Origin: Desulfococcus multivorans | GTDB taxonomy: Bacteria > Desulfobacterota > Desulfobacteria > Desulfobacterales > Desulfococcaceae | DNA: 64,000 nucleotides | Reading direction: 5' to 3' | NCBI RefSeq assembly: GCF_001854245.1 | Contig: NZ_CP015381.1 | Span: forward strand, 2,453,001-2,517,000 | Shown: positions 26,384-33,890 of the stretch, in pieces | How the letters are laid out: each line of letters begins with the position of its first letter | How positions within the stretch are numbered: position 1 is the stretch's first letter | The notes under the pieces: model-generated | What the model was told of the DNA's origin: nothing | The model's database searches: none | Seen by the model: only the letters and a program-made list of their open reading frames with translations | Program-made: the position numbers and the translations under genes

Positions 26384-26868
26384 TTATCGCGTTTCGGAAC
26401 AGTGCGCCTCTACCAATTTTTGACACAACAAGCGCGTTTTTGAGTCGCCGACCGCCTCTCGAACCGCTTCCGTCAGCAATCGACAGGCACGAACAGGCTC
26501 ACCTGAATGAATCAGAGATTTTCCATACCAGTAAATGATATTGACGTCCCTGGAATCCCGATTCCATGTCATGCAACTTTCAATATTTTGGGGATAATCG
26601 GTCCGTTCCAGACATGCGCCAGGGAATTCCAGGAAAAATCTTCTATCTCAATGGTGGGATTGTCGACGATGTTGCTGTAGTCATCGAGCAGAAACGGGCT
26701 TTTCAGTGTATTGACGTAAACAAGGGCTATAGCGGCCATAAGCCCCAACACAAAAGCGATATAAAATCTCGTTGAAGCACCTTTTCTGTCGGGCTGTTTT
26801 GCATACTCAATATGGAAAACAGCCCATACTTGACCATTGGAGCAGACAGATAAAACCTCTCTTTCTGA
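26384..26868 (-). pseudogene. Remnant of a large TMTC-like TPR membrane protein (N- and C-terminal scraps only)
   Basis: The minus strand reads an N-terminal piece (about 26868 to 26610) with a membrane helix and SPFLLDDYSNIVDNP. This double-aspartate loop is typical of TMTC/PMT-like membrane proteins with C-terminal tetratricopeptide repeats. From about 26610 the C-terminal TPR-like end continues in another frame (DVNIIYWYGKSLIHSGEPV and RACRLLTEAV) to a stop at 26384. Intact relatives are several hundred residues long. The middle is deleted, and the two scraps are out of frame with no good start codon. It lies directly downstream of pilA. Confidence 0.65.
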
Positions 26869-26889
26869 TTATGATGGAAAGAGAGGTTT
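26853..26889 (-). terminator. Intrinsic terminator of pilA
   Basis: A perfect 13-base-pair stem (AAACCTCTCTTTC / GAAAGAGAGGTTT) with an 11-base loop lies 68 bases past the pilA stop. On the minus strand it ends GGTTTTATC. Confidence 0.75.
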
Positions 26890-26957
26890 CGATTTTCCTA
26901 CGTATCCTATTGTTTTTTTAATCGATATATAGCTATTTAAAATTTCAAGAACTTGAA

Positions 26958-27389
26958 TTAGTCACAAGCATTGGGATTATTTGTGAGAATCAAATCGCCA
27001 GTCATCGTCCATTTATCTTCCTCTGCACCGTTGATTTCTGTTGATGTCGCCGTTGCAGTAAAACTAGCGTCAGCACCATCAGTAGCAGCCACAAGAGTAA
27101 CTGCATAATCATAACGCGGATTTCCCTTGATTTCGAGACCAAGTGTATCTTTAATAGTATCTGTATCCTCCGTCTTCTCAGCGGCCTTATATGTGTTATA
27201 TTCAGCAAAATAAGCCTCTTCCACCTTGGCTATTGCGCCGAGGTTCTGCTTCGCTTCCGCCTGTTTGGACTTGCACTGATAGTTCATGAAATTCGGGATG
27301 GCGATGGCGGCCAGGATGCCGATGATGGCGACGACGATCATCAGTTCGATGAGGGTGAAACCTTCGTTTTTTCGCAGTTTGTTGATCAT
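26958..27389 (-). CDS. pilA: Type IV pilin PilA
   Basis: 143 residues from ATG 27389, with AAAGGAG just upstream. A short basic leader ([10 protein letters not shown]) precedes the mature N-terminus [20 protein letters not shown] with glutamate 5. [20 protein letters not shown] is the deltaproteobacterial PilA hallmark. The soluble domain ends in a beta-rich region with a C-terminal cysteine (NNPNACD). At 133 mature residues it is longer than the short Geobacter-type conductive pilin. A strong terminator follows, and pilR lies upstream on the same strand with a candidate sigma-54 promoter between them. Confidence 0.93.
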   Translation of the reverse strand: MINKLRKNEGFTLIELMIVVAIIGILAAIAIPNFMNYQCKSKQAEAKQNLGAIAKVEEAYFAEYNTYKAAEKTEDTDTIKDTLGLEIKGNPRYDYAVTLVAATDGADASFTATATSTEINGAEEDKWTMTGDLILTNNPNACD

Positions 27390-27543
27390 TTTCTTCTCCT
27401 TTGAGTTTTTATCGGGTTGATTTTTCCGATGATATACGCACTTCACTTAAAAATGACGTCATCCGTTTCAAACGCCCTCTGTTGCAGATGTTTCACCCTC
27501 CTTTTTCAAGCTGAGATTGGCAGTGTCGTGTTGTTCATGTTTA

Positions 27544-27559
27544 TAGCAAAAGGATGCCA
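27544..27559 (-). promoter_or_regulatory. Candidate sigma-54 promoter of pilA, with one-base-short spacing
   Basis: The minus strand reads TGGCATCCTTTTGCTA, very close to TGGCAC-N5-TTGCT, but GG and GC are separated by nine bases rather than the required ten. A second weaker GG-N10-GC match (GGTGAAACATCTGC) lies at 27497-27484. PilR, an activator of sigma-54 RNA polymerase, is encoded next door. Confidence 0.4.
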
Positions 27560-27759
27560 TTATGGAAGAATAAAATAAATTTGGTTATATATGCACAACA
27601 AGTTATCGGATTCTATTGGGATACAGGCTCATTATTATGAAAGGAGAGATGTGGACGAACAATCCGGATTTCAAATTTTGACTTGGATCATACAAAATTT
27701 GTCAGTAACGGTCCTGATGCAGGGGGCTTTCGTTTATTTCATTCATCGGTCTTCAGGCG

Positions 27760-29163
27760 CTAGTCATAAGCGATGCCGAGCTTTTTCAACCGATACCGGA
27801 GGGATCTCAGGTTGATCCCCAGCAGTTCGGTGGCCTTCTGCTTGTTGCCGCCGCTGATCTTCAGAGCCTCTTCGATGTAGATCTTCTCCACCTTGTCGAG
27901 CTCCTCGTCAAGGGATATGCCGTGGGATACGGCGGCGATGTCGACGAGGCCGCCCTTGTCGCCGTCGGTGCATTTCCGTTTGTGGATGGATAGGGCGAGG
28001 CTGTCGGGGAGTAGGATGTTGGTGCTGGTGAGTGCCACGCTCCGCTCCAGGAGGTTTTCCAGTTCCCGGATATTGCCCGGGAAATCGTATTTATGCAGCA
28101 AGTCCACGGCATAGGAGGAGACCTTGCTGATATCCTTGCCCATCTCCTTTGAATATTTTTCGAGGAAATGCTGGGCCAGGAGCTTGAGGTCTTCCTTTCT
28201 TTCCCTGAGGGGCGGCACCTTGATCTCGATGACGTTGAGCCGGTAAAACAGGTCCTCCCGGAACCGCCCGGCAATCACCTCCTCCTCCAGGTTTCGGTTG
28301 GTGGCGGAGATGATCCTCGTATCGACATGGAGGTCTTCGTTTCCGCCGACCGGCCTCACGGTTTTGGTCTGAACAGCCCTCAGCAGTTTCACCTGGATGG
28401 GGATGCTGATCTCCCCGATCTCGTCGAGAAAGAGCGTGCCTTTCCGGGCCGCCTCGAAGAGCCCTTTTTTGTCGGCGGAAGCGCCGGTGAAGGCTCCTTT
28501 ACGGTGTCCGAAGAGCTCGCTTTCCATGAGGGTTTCGGGGATGCCGCCGCAATTGACCGCGATGAAAGGCTGGTCGCTTCGGCTGCTTTCCTGATGAATC
28601 GCCCTGGCGATCAACTCCTTGCCCGTGCCGCTCTCCCCCGTAATGAGGATGTTGGTGACGGTCTGGGAGACCTGGCGGATCATGTCGTAGATGCGGAGCA
28701 TTTTGGGACTGTTGCCCATGATGAGGCCGAAGTGGAGGTTTCGCCGCAGGTCGTCCCCCACCGCCTTTTTCTCCTGCTCCAGGGTCCGCATCTCCAGGGC
28801 CCTGGCCACGGCCTTCTTCAGCTCGCTGGTGTCGAAGGGTTTGGGGAGATAGTCATAAGCGCCGTCGTTCATGGCCTGCACCGCGGTTTCAGCCGAGGCG
28901 TAGGCGGAGATCATGATTACCACCGTCTGGGGATTTTGGGCCTTGGCGGCCCTGAGGACATCGATGCCCGTCATGTCGCCGAGCCGGATATCGCAGAGCA
29001 GGAGATCGAAATCCGTTTTCCCGATCATCGCGACGGCCTCCCTGCCGCTCCCGGCGGTCGAAACCGCATATCCTTCCTTTTCCAACATGATGTCCAGCAG
29101 TTCACGCATGCTGACCTCGTCGTCGACGACCAATATCCGCGCTTTCTTTTCCGACATCCGCAT
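27760..29163 (-). CDS. pilR: Sigma-54-dependent response regulator, PilR-like
   Basis: 467 residues. The receiver domain (residues 8-122) has acidic pocket VDDE, the phospho-acceptor aspartate in LLLCDIRLGDMTG and lysine in YLPKPFD. The AAA+ domain (about 145-385) has Walker A GESGTGKE, sigma-54-contacting GAFTGA and the arginine-finger region FREDLFYRLNVIEI. A Fis-type helix-turn-helix (NKQKATELLGINLRSLRYRL) ends it. It probably activates pilA, encoded 370 bases downstream. No PilS sensor kinase gene is adjacent. Confidence 0.92.
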   Translation of the reverse strand: MRMSEKKARILVVDDEVSMRELLDIMLEKEGYAVSTAGSGREAVAMIGKTDFDLLLCDIRLGDMTGIDVLRAAKAQNPQTVVIMISAYASAETAVQAMNDGAYDYLPKPFDTSELKKAVARALEMRTLEQEKKAVGDDLRRNLHFGLIMGNSPKMLRIYDMIRQVSQTVTNILITGESGTGKELIARAIHQESSRSDQPFIAVNCGGIPETLMESELFGHRKGAFTGASADKKGLFEAARKGTLFLDEIGEISIPIQVKLLRAVQTKTVRPVGGNEDLHVDTRIISATNRNLEEEVIAGRFREDLFYRLNVIEIKVPPLRERKEDLKLLAQHFLEKYSKEMGKDISKVSSYAVDLLHKYDFPGNIRELENLLERSVALTSTNILLPDSLALSIHKRKCTDGDKGGLVDIAAVSHGISLDEELDKVEKIYIEEALKISGGNKQKATELLGINLRSLRYRLKKLGIAYD

Positions 29164-29195
29164 CTCACTCCAGCAGTAGATTCACAAATCCGGCC

Positions 29196-29222
29196 TCAGT
29201 CTTCAGCCTTCAGCCTTCACAG
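29196..29222 (-). repeat. Heptanucleotide CTTCAGY repeat, site 1
   Basis: About three to four units of CTTCAGT/CTTCAGC lie between the pilR start and the pyrC stop. Related arrays occur at 58750-58788 and, inverted, at 59437-59453. Confidence 0.7.
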
Positions 29223-29225
29223 CCT

Positions 29226-30521
29226 CTATTCCTCAAACACCACCTCCCCCCCCACCATGGTCAGCACGGCCCGGCCCTTCACCGCCCATCCGTCAAAGGG
29301 CGTGTTGCGGGCCTTGGACCGGAATTTCGCCGCATCGATCCGAAAGGCCGCATGAAGGTCGATCAGGGTAAGGTCCGCGGGATTCCCTTTTGTCAGGCGA
29401 TTGTCGATGCCCAGAATGCGGGCGGGGTTGACGGACATCCTTTCGATCAGTTGGGAAAGGCTCAGCACCTGATCCCAAACCAGCCCAAGGCTGACCGGCA
29501 GGGAAGTTTCCAGGCCGATGACGCCGTTGGGCGCCGCCGCGAAATCGCGGTCTTTTTCATCCCGGGAATGGGGCGCGTGGTCCGTCGCGACGGCGTCGAT
29601 GGTGCCGTCGGCGAGCCCAAGGCGAACGGCTTCCCGGTCCTGCGCCGTGCGCAACGGGGGGTTCATCTTGGCATGTGTGCCGTATTTCAGGACATCCTTT
29701 TCCGTGAGGGTCAGATAGTGGGGTGCGGTCTCGGCGGTGACGGAGATTCCCCGCTCCTTGGCCTCCCGGACGGCCCGGACGGCGCCTTCGGTGCTGACGT
29801 GGGCGATGTGGAGGCGGGCGCCGGTCAGTTCGGCAAGGGCGATGTCCCGCATGACGCCGATGGTCTCGGCGGCGGCCGGGATCCCTTTCATCCCCATGAT
29901 TCGCGAGGTCTCCCCCTCGTTCATGGCGCCCCCCGCAGCCAGGTTGAGGTCTTCGGAATGGGAGAACACCGGAAGATCCAGGGCCATGGCCCGCTCCATG
30001 GCCTGCCGCATCACCCGGCTGTTCATCACCGGCATGCCGTCGTCGGAGACGGCCACGGCACCGGCGGCCTTGAGCCCGGCGAAATCGCACAACCCCTCCC
30101 CTTCCAGCCCCCGGGTGATAGCGCCCACCGGAAAGATCTTCACGCCCCCCTTCTCACGGGCTTTGTTCACGATATACCCGACGGTCTCGCTGCTGTCGGC
30201 GGGGGGTTGAGTGTTGGGCATGGTGCAGACCGCGGTGAAGCCGCCCCGGGCCGCCGCCGCCATCCCGGTCTCGAGGGTCTCCTTGTGTTCCTGCCCGGGA
30301 TCCCGGAAATGGACGTGGAGATCGATCAGGCCGGGGACGATAATGAGACCGGCAGCGTCGATGATCCTCTCCGACCCGTTGCCCGGCAGTCCGCCCGGTT
30401 CCGGGGAAGACGACTGTTCGGGAAGGATGTCGACGATCTTTCCTTGGTCTACGAGGATGTCGAAGATGCCGTCCAGGCGTCCCGGGTCGATGACCCTTCC
30501 GCCGCGGATCCGTATTCTCAT
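29226..30521 (-). CDS. pyrC: Dihydroorotase
   Basis: 431 residues, the class I (zinc amidohydrolase) type. Metal ligands are in DLHVHFRDPGQEHKET, followed by TAVCTMPNTQPPADS, HSEDL, AHVSTEGAVRAV and the final aspartate in ATDHAPHSRDEKD. It closes carbamoyl aspartate to dihydroorotate in pyrimidine synthesis. AAGGAAAG precedes the ATG. lepB lies 100 bases upstream on the same strand, separated by a 15-base tandem repeat. No pyrB is adjacent, although pyrB-pyrC pairs are frequent elsewhere. Confidence 0.95.
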   Translation of the reverse strand: MRIRIRGGRVIDPGRLDGIFDILVDQGKIVDILPEQSSSPEPGGLPGNGSERIIDAAGLIIVPGLIDLHVHFRDPGQEHKETLETGMAAAARGGFTAVCTMPNTQPPADSSETVGYIVNKAREKGGVKIFPVGAITRGLEGEGLCDFAGLKAAGAVAVSDDGMPVMNSRVMRQAMERAMALDLPVFSHSEDLNLAAGGAMNEGETSRIMGMKGIPAAAETIGVMRDIALAELTGARLHIAHVSTEGAVRAVREAKERGISVTAETAPHYLTLTEKDVLKYGTHAKMNPPLRTAQDREAVRLGLADGTIDAVATDHAPHSRDEKDRDFAAAPNGVIGLETSLPVSLGLVWDQVLSLSQLIERMSVNPARILGIDNRLTKGNPADLTLIDLHAAFRIDAAKFRSKARNTPFDGWAVKGRAVLTMVGGEVVFEE

Positions 30522-30575
30522 GGGCTTTCCTTGCTCGACGTCCTGGCAAAACGTCCTGTTATGGCGTCATTGGCA

Positions 30576-30630
30576 GTTATTTCAGGGGCGGTTATTTCAG
30601 AGGCGGTCATTTCAGGGGCGGTCATTTCAG
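30576..30630 (-). repeat. 15-bp tandem repeat covering the lepB stop codon
   Basis: Three full units and a ten-base partial of GTYATTTCAGRGGCG. The last unit overlaps the final codons of lepB, so the TGA stop lies inside the array. Confidence 0.8.
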
Positions 30631-31251
30631 AAAATCGCCGAGCCTGGACCAGCGGACCCCGAAATTCTCTTTATCCCAGGACCAGTAGATCATGAAGGCC
30701 TTTCCCTTGACGGCCTTCAGGTCGACAAACCCCCAGAAGCGGCTGTCGTAGCTGTGATCGCGGTTGTCCCCCATGACGAACAGCGCGCCCTCGGGCACGG
30801 TCACAGGACCGAAATAATCCCTCGGCTGAACGCCTTCCGGAATCGATCGGGGGTCGGTGTATATGGCCTGGGGATATTCGGCCGGCGCGCCGTTGACCCG
30901 GAGACGCTTGTTCCGGATTTCAATGGTGTCCCCTTCGACGCCCACCACCCGTTTGATGAAATCCTTGTCCGGGTCCTCCGGGAACTCGAACACGATGATA
31001 TCCCCCCGCTCAGGATCGGTGACGGGGACCAGTGTCAAGTCGGTAAAGGGCACTTTGATGCCGTAAATGAACTTGTTCACCAGGATGTGATCGCCGATCT
31101 TCAGGGTTTCTTTCATGGATCCCGAAGGGATCTTGAATGCCTGGACGACGAAGGTTCGGATGAACATCGCCAGAACGACGGCAATGAGAATGGCCTCGAT
31201 GTTTTCCCTGAGGCTGCTCTTCTTGACGGTGTTTTCTTTTTCGGAAGTCAT
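30622..31251 (-). CDS. lepB: Signal peptidase I
   Basis: 209 residues from ATG 31251; a TTG at 31272 would add seven residues, and neither start has a clear ribosome binding site. One N-terminal transmembrane helix (about residues 15-37) is followed by the catalytic serine in IPSGSMKETL, the general-base lysine in KRVVGVEGDTIEI and the GDNRDHSYDSRFWG box. It cleaves signal peptides of secreted proteins at the outer face of the inner membrane. Its last codons lie in a tandem repeat, so the C-terminus may be variable between strains. Confidence 0.94.
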   Translation of the reverse strand: MTSEKENTVKKSSLRENIEAILIAVVLAMFIRTFVVQAFKIPSGSMKETLKIGDHILVNKFIYGIKVPFTDLTLVPVTDPERGDIIVFEFPEDPDKDFIKRVVGVEGDTIEIRNKRLRVNGAPAEYPQAIYTDPRSIPEGVQPRDYFGPVTVPEGALFVMGDNRDHSYDSRFWGFVDLKAVKGKAFMIYWSWDKENFGVRWSRLGDFLK

Positions 31252-31372
31252 GGGTGCGATTTTGAGACTCAATTGGGTTCAGGATCCTTTCCGGCAAAGC
31301 CCCTGTTGGGGATGGATTTTCCATGAGGACGGATCAACGGGAGATGCGTTTATAGCAATCCGGATTCACGTA

Positions 31373-32533
31373 TTATTCCCCCGAGGCTCTGTCAAGGTGA
31401 TCTTCGGTGTGAAGCCTCAGGATCTCCAACATCAACTCGGTCATGCGGACCATGTCATCAAGGGCTATGGACTCCCGGACCGTGTGCATGTTCTTCATCC
31501 CGGTGCCCAGCACGCCGGTGACGATGCCCTTGTCGAAAAAGATATTGGCGTCGGCACCGCCCCCCGTGGACTGGGGCGTAATGGTTCGGCCCAGATTCGC
31601 GGCGGCCCGCTGGGCCAGGGTGACGACGGGATGGTCGGCGTCGATATGGGTGGCCGGAAAATCGGGGTGAATATCCCAATCGACCGCAGGCGATGCCCCG
31701 CCGTCCGGAGATGCCGCCGCGGCGATCACCTGATCGAAGGTGGACAGAATGGTGTCGGTAACGCGGTTCAGCTTCCCGGTGTCGTGGCTCCGCACCTCGC
31801 CCTGGAGCGTGACCCGGTCGGGGACGATATTGGTGGCGGTACCGCCTTCGATGGTGCCGATGTTGCAGGTCGTCTCCGCGTCGATGCGCCCCAGGGTCAG
31901 GGCCGCGACGGCCCGGCTCGCCAGAAGGATGGCGTTGACCCCGTCCTCGGGCGCCGCACCGGCATGGGCGGCCTTGCCGTGGACCCGGATCTCGAAGCGG
32001 TTGGCCGCCGGGGCCCGCGTCACGATGCCCTCGGTGTTCGAGGCGTCCAGCGCATAGCCGTATCGGGCGCTGATAAGGCTGAAATCGAGGTGCTTCGCCC
32101 CCATCAGCCCGATCTCTTCGCACACGGTGAGCACCACCTCCACGGGACCGCAGGGGATCCCCCGCTCCTGGATGATCCGCATCGTCTCGATGATGACGGC
32201 AATGGCGCTCTTGTCGTCGGCCCCCAGAATGGTGCTGCCGTCGCTTCGGAACACGCCGTCTTCGAAAATCGCCCTGACGCCCCGCCCCGGCTCCACCGTA
32301 TCCATGTGGGCGTTCAGCATCAAAGGGGGCACGGCGGAATTCCCGTCGAAGCGGGCAACGACGTTTCCCGCATTCCCGCCGATGCGCGAGGCGGCATCGT
32401 CAACCCGGATCTTCGCGCCCATCCCGGCCAGAACGCTTTGAATCGCCTGTGAGATCTCGGATTCCTCCCGCGACACGCTGTCGATGCCGACGAGCCATTT
32501 AAAGGTATTCGCCAATCTTTCCCGGTTGATCAC
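31373..32533 (-). CDS. M20-family metallopeptidase, PepT-like
   Basis: 386 residues from GTG 32533, with AAGGAG seven bases upstream; the longer frame from a TTG at 32566 lacks that support. Dinuclear zinc ligands appear in LNAHMDTVEPG, GADDKSAIAV and the EE pair of TVCEEIGLMGAK, with a later GTGMKNMHTVRE histidine. The central dimerisation domain spans about residues 180-290. It is of the tripeptidase-T-like branch (PepT2) rather than ArgE or DapE. It likely trims small peptides in the cytoplasm. It is divergent from tRNA-Sec. Confidence 0.88.
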   Translation of the reverse strand: MINRERLANTFKWLVGIDSVSREESEISQAIQSVLAGMGAKIRVDDAASRIGGNAGNVVARFDGNSAVPPLMLNAHMDTVEPGRGVRAIFEDGVFRSDGSTILGADDKSAIAVIIETMRIIQERGIPCGPVEVVLTVCEEIGLMGAKHLDFSLISARYGYALDASNTEGIVTRAPAANRFEIRVHGKAAHAGAAPEDGVNAILLASRAVAALTLGRIDAETTCNIGTIEGGTATNIVPDRVTLQGEVRSHDTGKLNRVTDTILSTFDQVIAAAASPDGGASPAVDWDIHPDFPATHIDADHPVVTLAQRAAANLGRTITPQSTGGGADANIFFDKGIVTGVLGTGMKNMHTVRESIALDDMVRMTELMLEILRLHTEDHLDRASGE

Positions 32534-32559
32534 GAAACCGCTCCTTTTTGATAAATCTG

Positions 32560-32587
32560 TTGACAAACACGAAAGTCCGGTTAAAAT
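32560..32587 (+). promoter_or_regulatory. Promoter of the tRNA-Sec gene
   Basis: A perfect TTGACA at 32560-32565 and TAAAAT at 32582-32587 are spaced by 16 bases. Transcription would start about 20 bases before the tRNA. Confidence 0.65.
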
Positions 32588-32613
32588 ATCAGTCTTTCAT
32601 GTGTGTTCGATTC

Positions 32614-32711
32614 GGAAGTGCACAGCTCACTGGTGGGGCTCCCGGACTTCAAATCCGGTGTGGGGCGCTAAAACCGTCCCGGGTGGGTTCGATTCCCATG
32701 CACTTCCGCCA
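32614..32711 (+). tRNA. selC: tRNA-Sec (anticodon TCA)
   Basis: 98 bases including the encoded CCA. It has a long acceptor stem (GGAAGTGC with GCACTTCC), anticodon stem CCGGA/TCCGG with loop CTTCAAA carrying TCA, and an extended variable arm (GTGGGGCGCTAAAACCGTCC). The T-arm is GGGTTCGATTCCC. The unusually long acceptor branch and extra arm identify the selenocysteine tRNA, so the organism decodes UGA as selenocysteine. No selA, selB or selD is adjacent. Confidence 0.96.
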
Positions 32712-32788
32712 TTTTCGCCTCGTCCGCAGCCCATTGCCGTGAATTCGTTCAACCCGATCCGTCGCGCTGAATGCCGCCCCATGTTCGA

Positions 32789-32995
32789 CTATGGGTTGAT
32801 CCTGATGATCAGCCAATACACAATCGGCAACAGCACGGCCAGGATGACCAGCACCCCGGGAAGCGTGAGATAGGGCTTGTAGCGCGGCTCGTTTCTGGCG
32901 CGCGATTTACGAACCTCGGTCATGAACCAGTTGCCCAGCAGGGCCGCAGCTGCCAGAACAGCGGCGAATCTTAGAATTTCAAATAGCTTGTCCAT
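32789..32995 (-). CDS. Small two-helix membrane protein
   Basis: 68 residues with two predicted transmembrane helices (about 8-25 and 45-63) joined by a basic loop (TEVRKSRARNEPRYKPY). No domain recognised. It lies between tRNA-Sec and the 139-residue protein gene, on the opposite strand. The composition is convincing for a real membrane protein, but no strong ribosome binding site was found. Confidence 0.55.
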   Translation of the reverse strand: MDKLFEILRFAAVLAAAALLGNWFMTEVRKSRARNEPRYKPYLTLPGVLVILAVLLPIVYWLIIRINP

Positions 32996-33165
32996 CCGGT
33001 ACCGTCATCTTTCCACTGCTTCCCTTGGGTTGATGTTTATGGGTGCGGCGCTTGCCCGAATTTTTTTACTTATCAAAAAAGCGTCTTTTTTTAAACCTTT
33101 TTAAAAGGCGTTCCCGGGAAAATTCCAGCCTGCCACCGGCGTGACGTTACGGGTTGACCGACATC

Positions 33166-33194
33166 TTGAACAAATTCGGGTCAGATGCTATAGA
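33166..33194 (+). promoter_or_regulatory. Promoter candidate for the 139-residue protein gene
   Basis: TTGAAC (33166-33171) and TATAGA (33189-33194) are spaced by 17 bases, which would give a leader of about 160 bases. No other gene was recognised between 32996 and 33363. Confidence 0.45.
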
Positions 33195-33363
33195 CGTCCG
33201 GACAGAAGTTTGGGACGCCGTCGTCTTTCTCCAAAATCCGGGCTCCAAAGTCCGGGGCACGCACCAGCCTCGAGCGGCCGTCCCAGATCATTGTTTCAGG
33301 GTGCACTTCGAAGGAGACCGGCCTGTCGGCCGCTAGTCGTCAGCATTGCACAGGGGGAATATT

Positions 33364-33783
33364 ATGTCAGACATCGATTTTGCTCAGATTTTTTCACCGG
33401 ATCAATTGGCGGCGATATTTCCGGACACGCGCACGGACGATTTTTTCGAGGCGCTTTTCGGAGATCGGGAAGACGGTGCCTACGATATTTCGCTCAAGTT
33501 CAACAACGGGACCGCCGACAGACTGGAGTTGGCATTCCACCTGGCACGACGTCCGGGGAAATGCCTCGCGTGCAACCTCACCTATGGTCTGCCCCAGGTC
33601 TTCTCCCGCCACCCCATCATTGACGTGAACGGCATCGTGGCCAGGCTGGACGAACTCCTGGACGGCCGGGCAAGGTGCGGGGAGTGGCGCCTGGGATCGA
33701 CCCGGGAGATGTCGAGGGACCTCCACGTGATCCCCCTGTTCATCTCCCTGCGGCAGAACGGCCATACCCCGGCGTCCGCCTGA
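33364..33783 (+). CDS. Conserved Desulfobacterales-type protein of unknown function
   Basis: 139 residues from ATG 33364, with AGGGGG upstream. It starts SDIDFAQIFSPDQLAAIFPD. The central RPGKCLACNLTYGLPQVFSR has a CxxC-type pair (CLAC) in a conserved-looking block, followed by HPIIDVNGIVARLDELL and a C-terminal segment with a third cysteine (ARCGEWRLGS). From memory, homologues are widespread in Desulfobacterales and have carried misleading automatic names; no function is established. The CxxC could bind a metal. It is convergent with the DEAD-box helicase. Confidence 0.7.
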   Translation: MSDIDFAQIFSPDQLAAIFPDTRTDDFFEALFGDREDGAYDISLKFNNGTADRLELAFHLARRPGKCLACNLTYGLPQVFSRHPIIDVNGIVARLDELLDGRARCGEWRLGSTREMSRDLHVIPLFISLRQNGHTPASA

Positions 33784-33890
33784 AGGTCGGATCGCCCCCG
33801 ACAACATCCCAATCGAATCCGGCGCGCCCGTTCCGGGCGTCGACTGCCGGCAAAAACCGGTCGAGAACGATACCGCGCCCACGCCTGGCG

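Noticed and set aside
27591-27815. Small plus-strand gene between pilA and pilR
   Set aside because: No ribosome binding site or family resemblance, and it runs into the end of pilR on the other strand.
33154-33336. 60-codon plus-strand ORF upstream of the 139-residue protein
   Set aside because: It overlaps the candidate promoter region and shows no domain; also considered as a selenoprotein exon ending in a stop, but the stop is TAG, not TGA.
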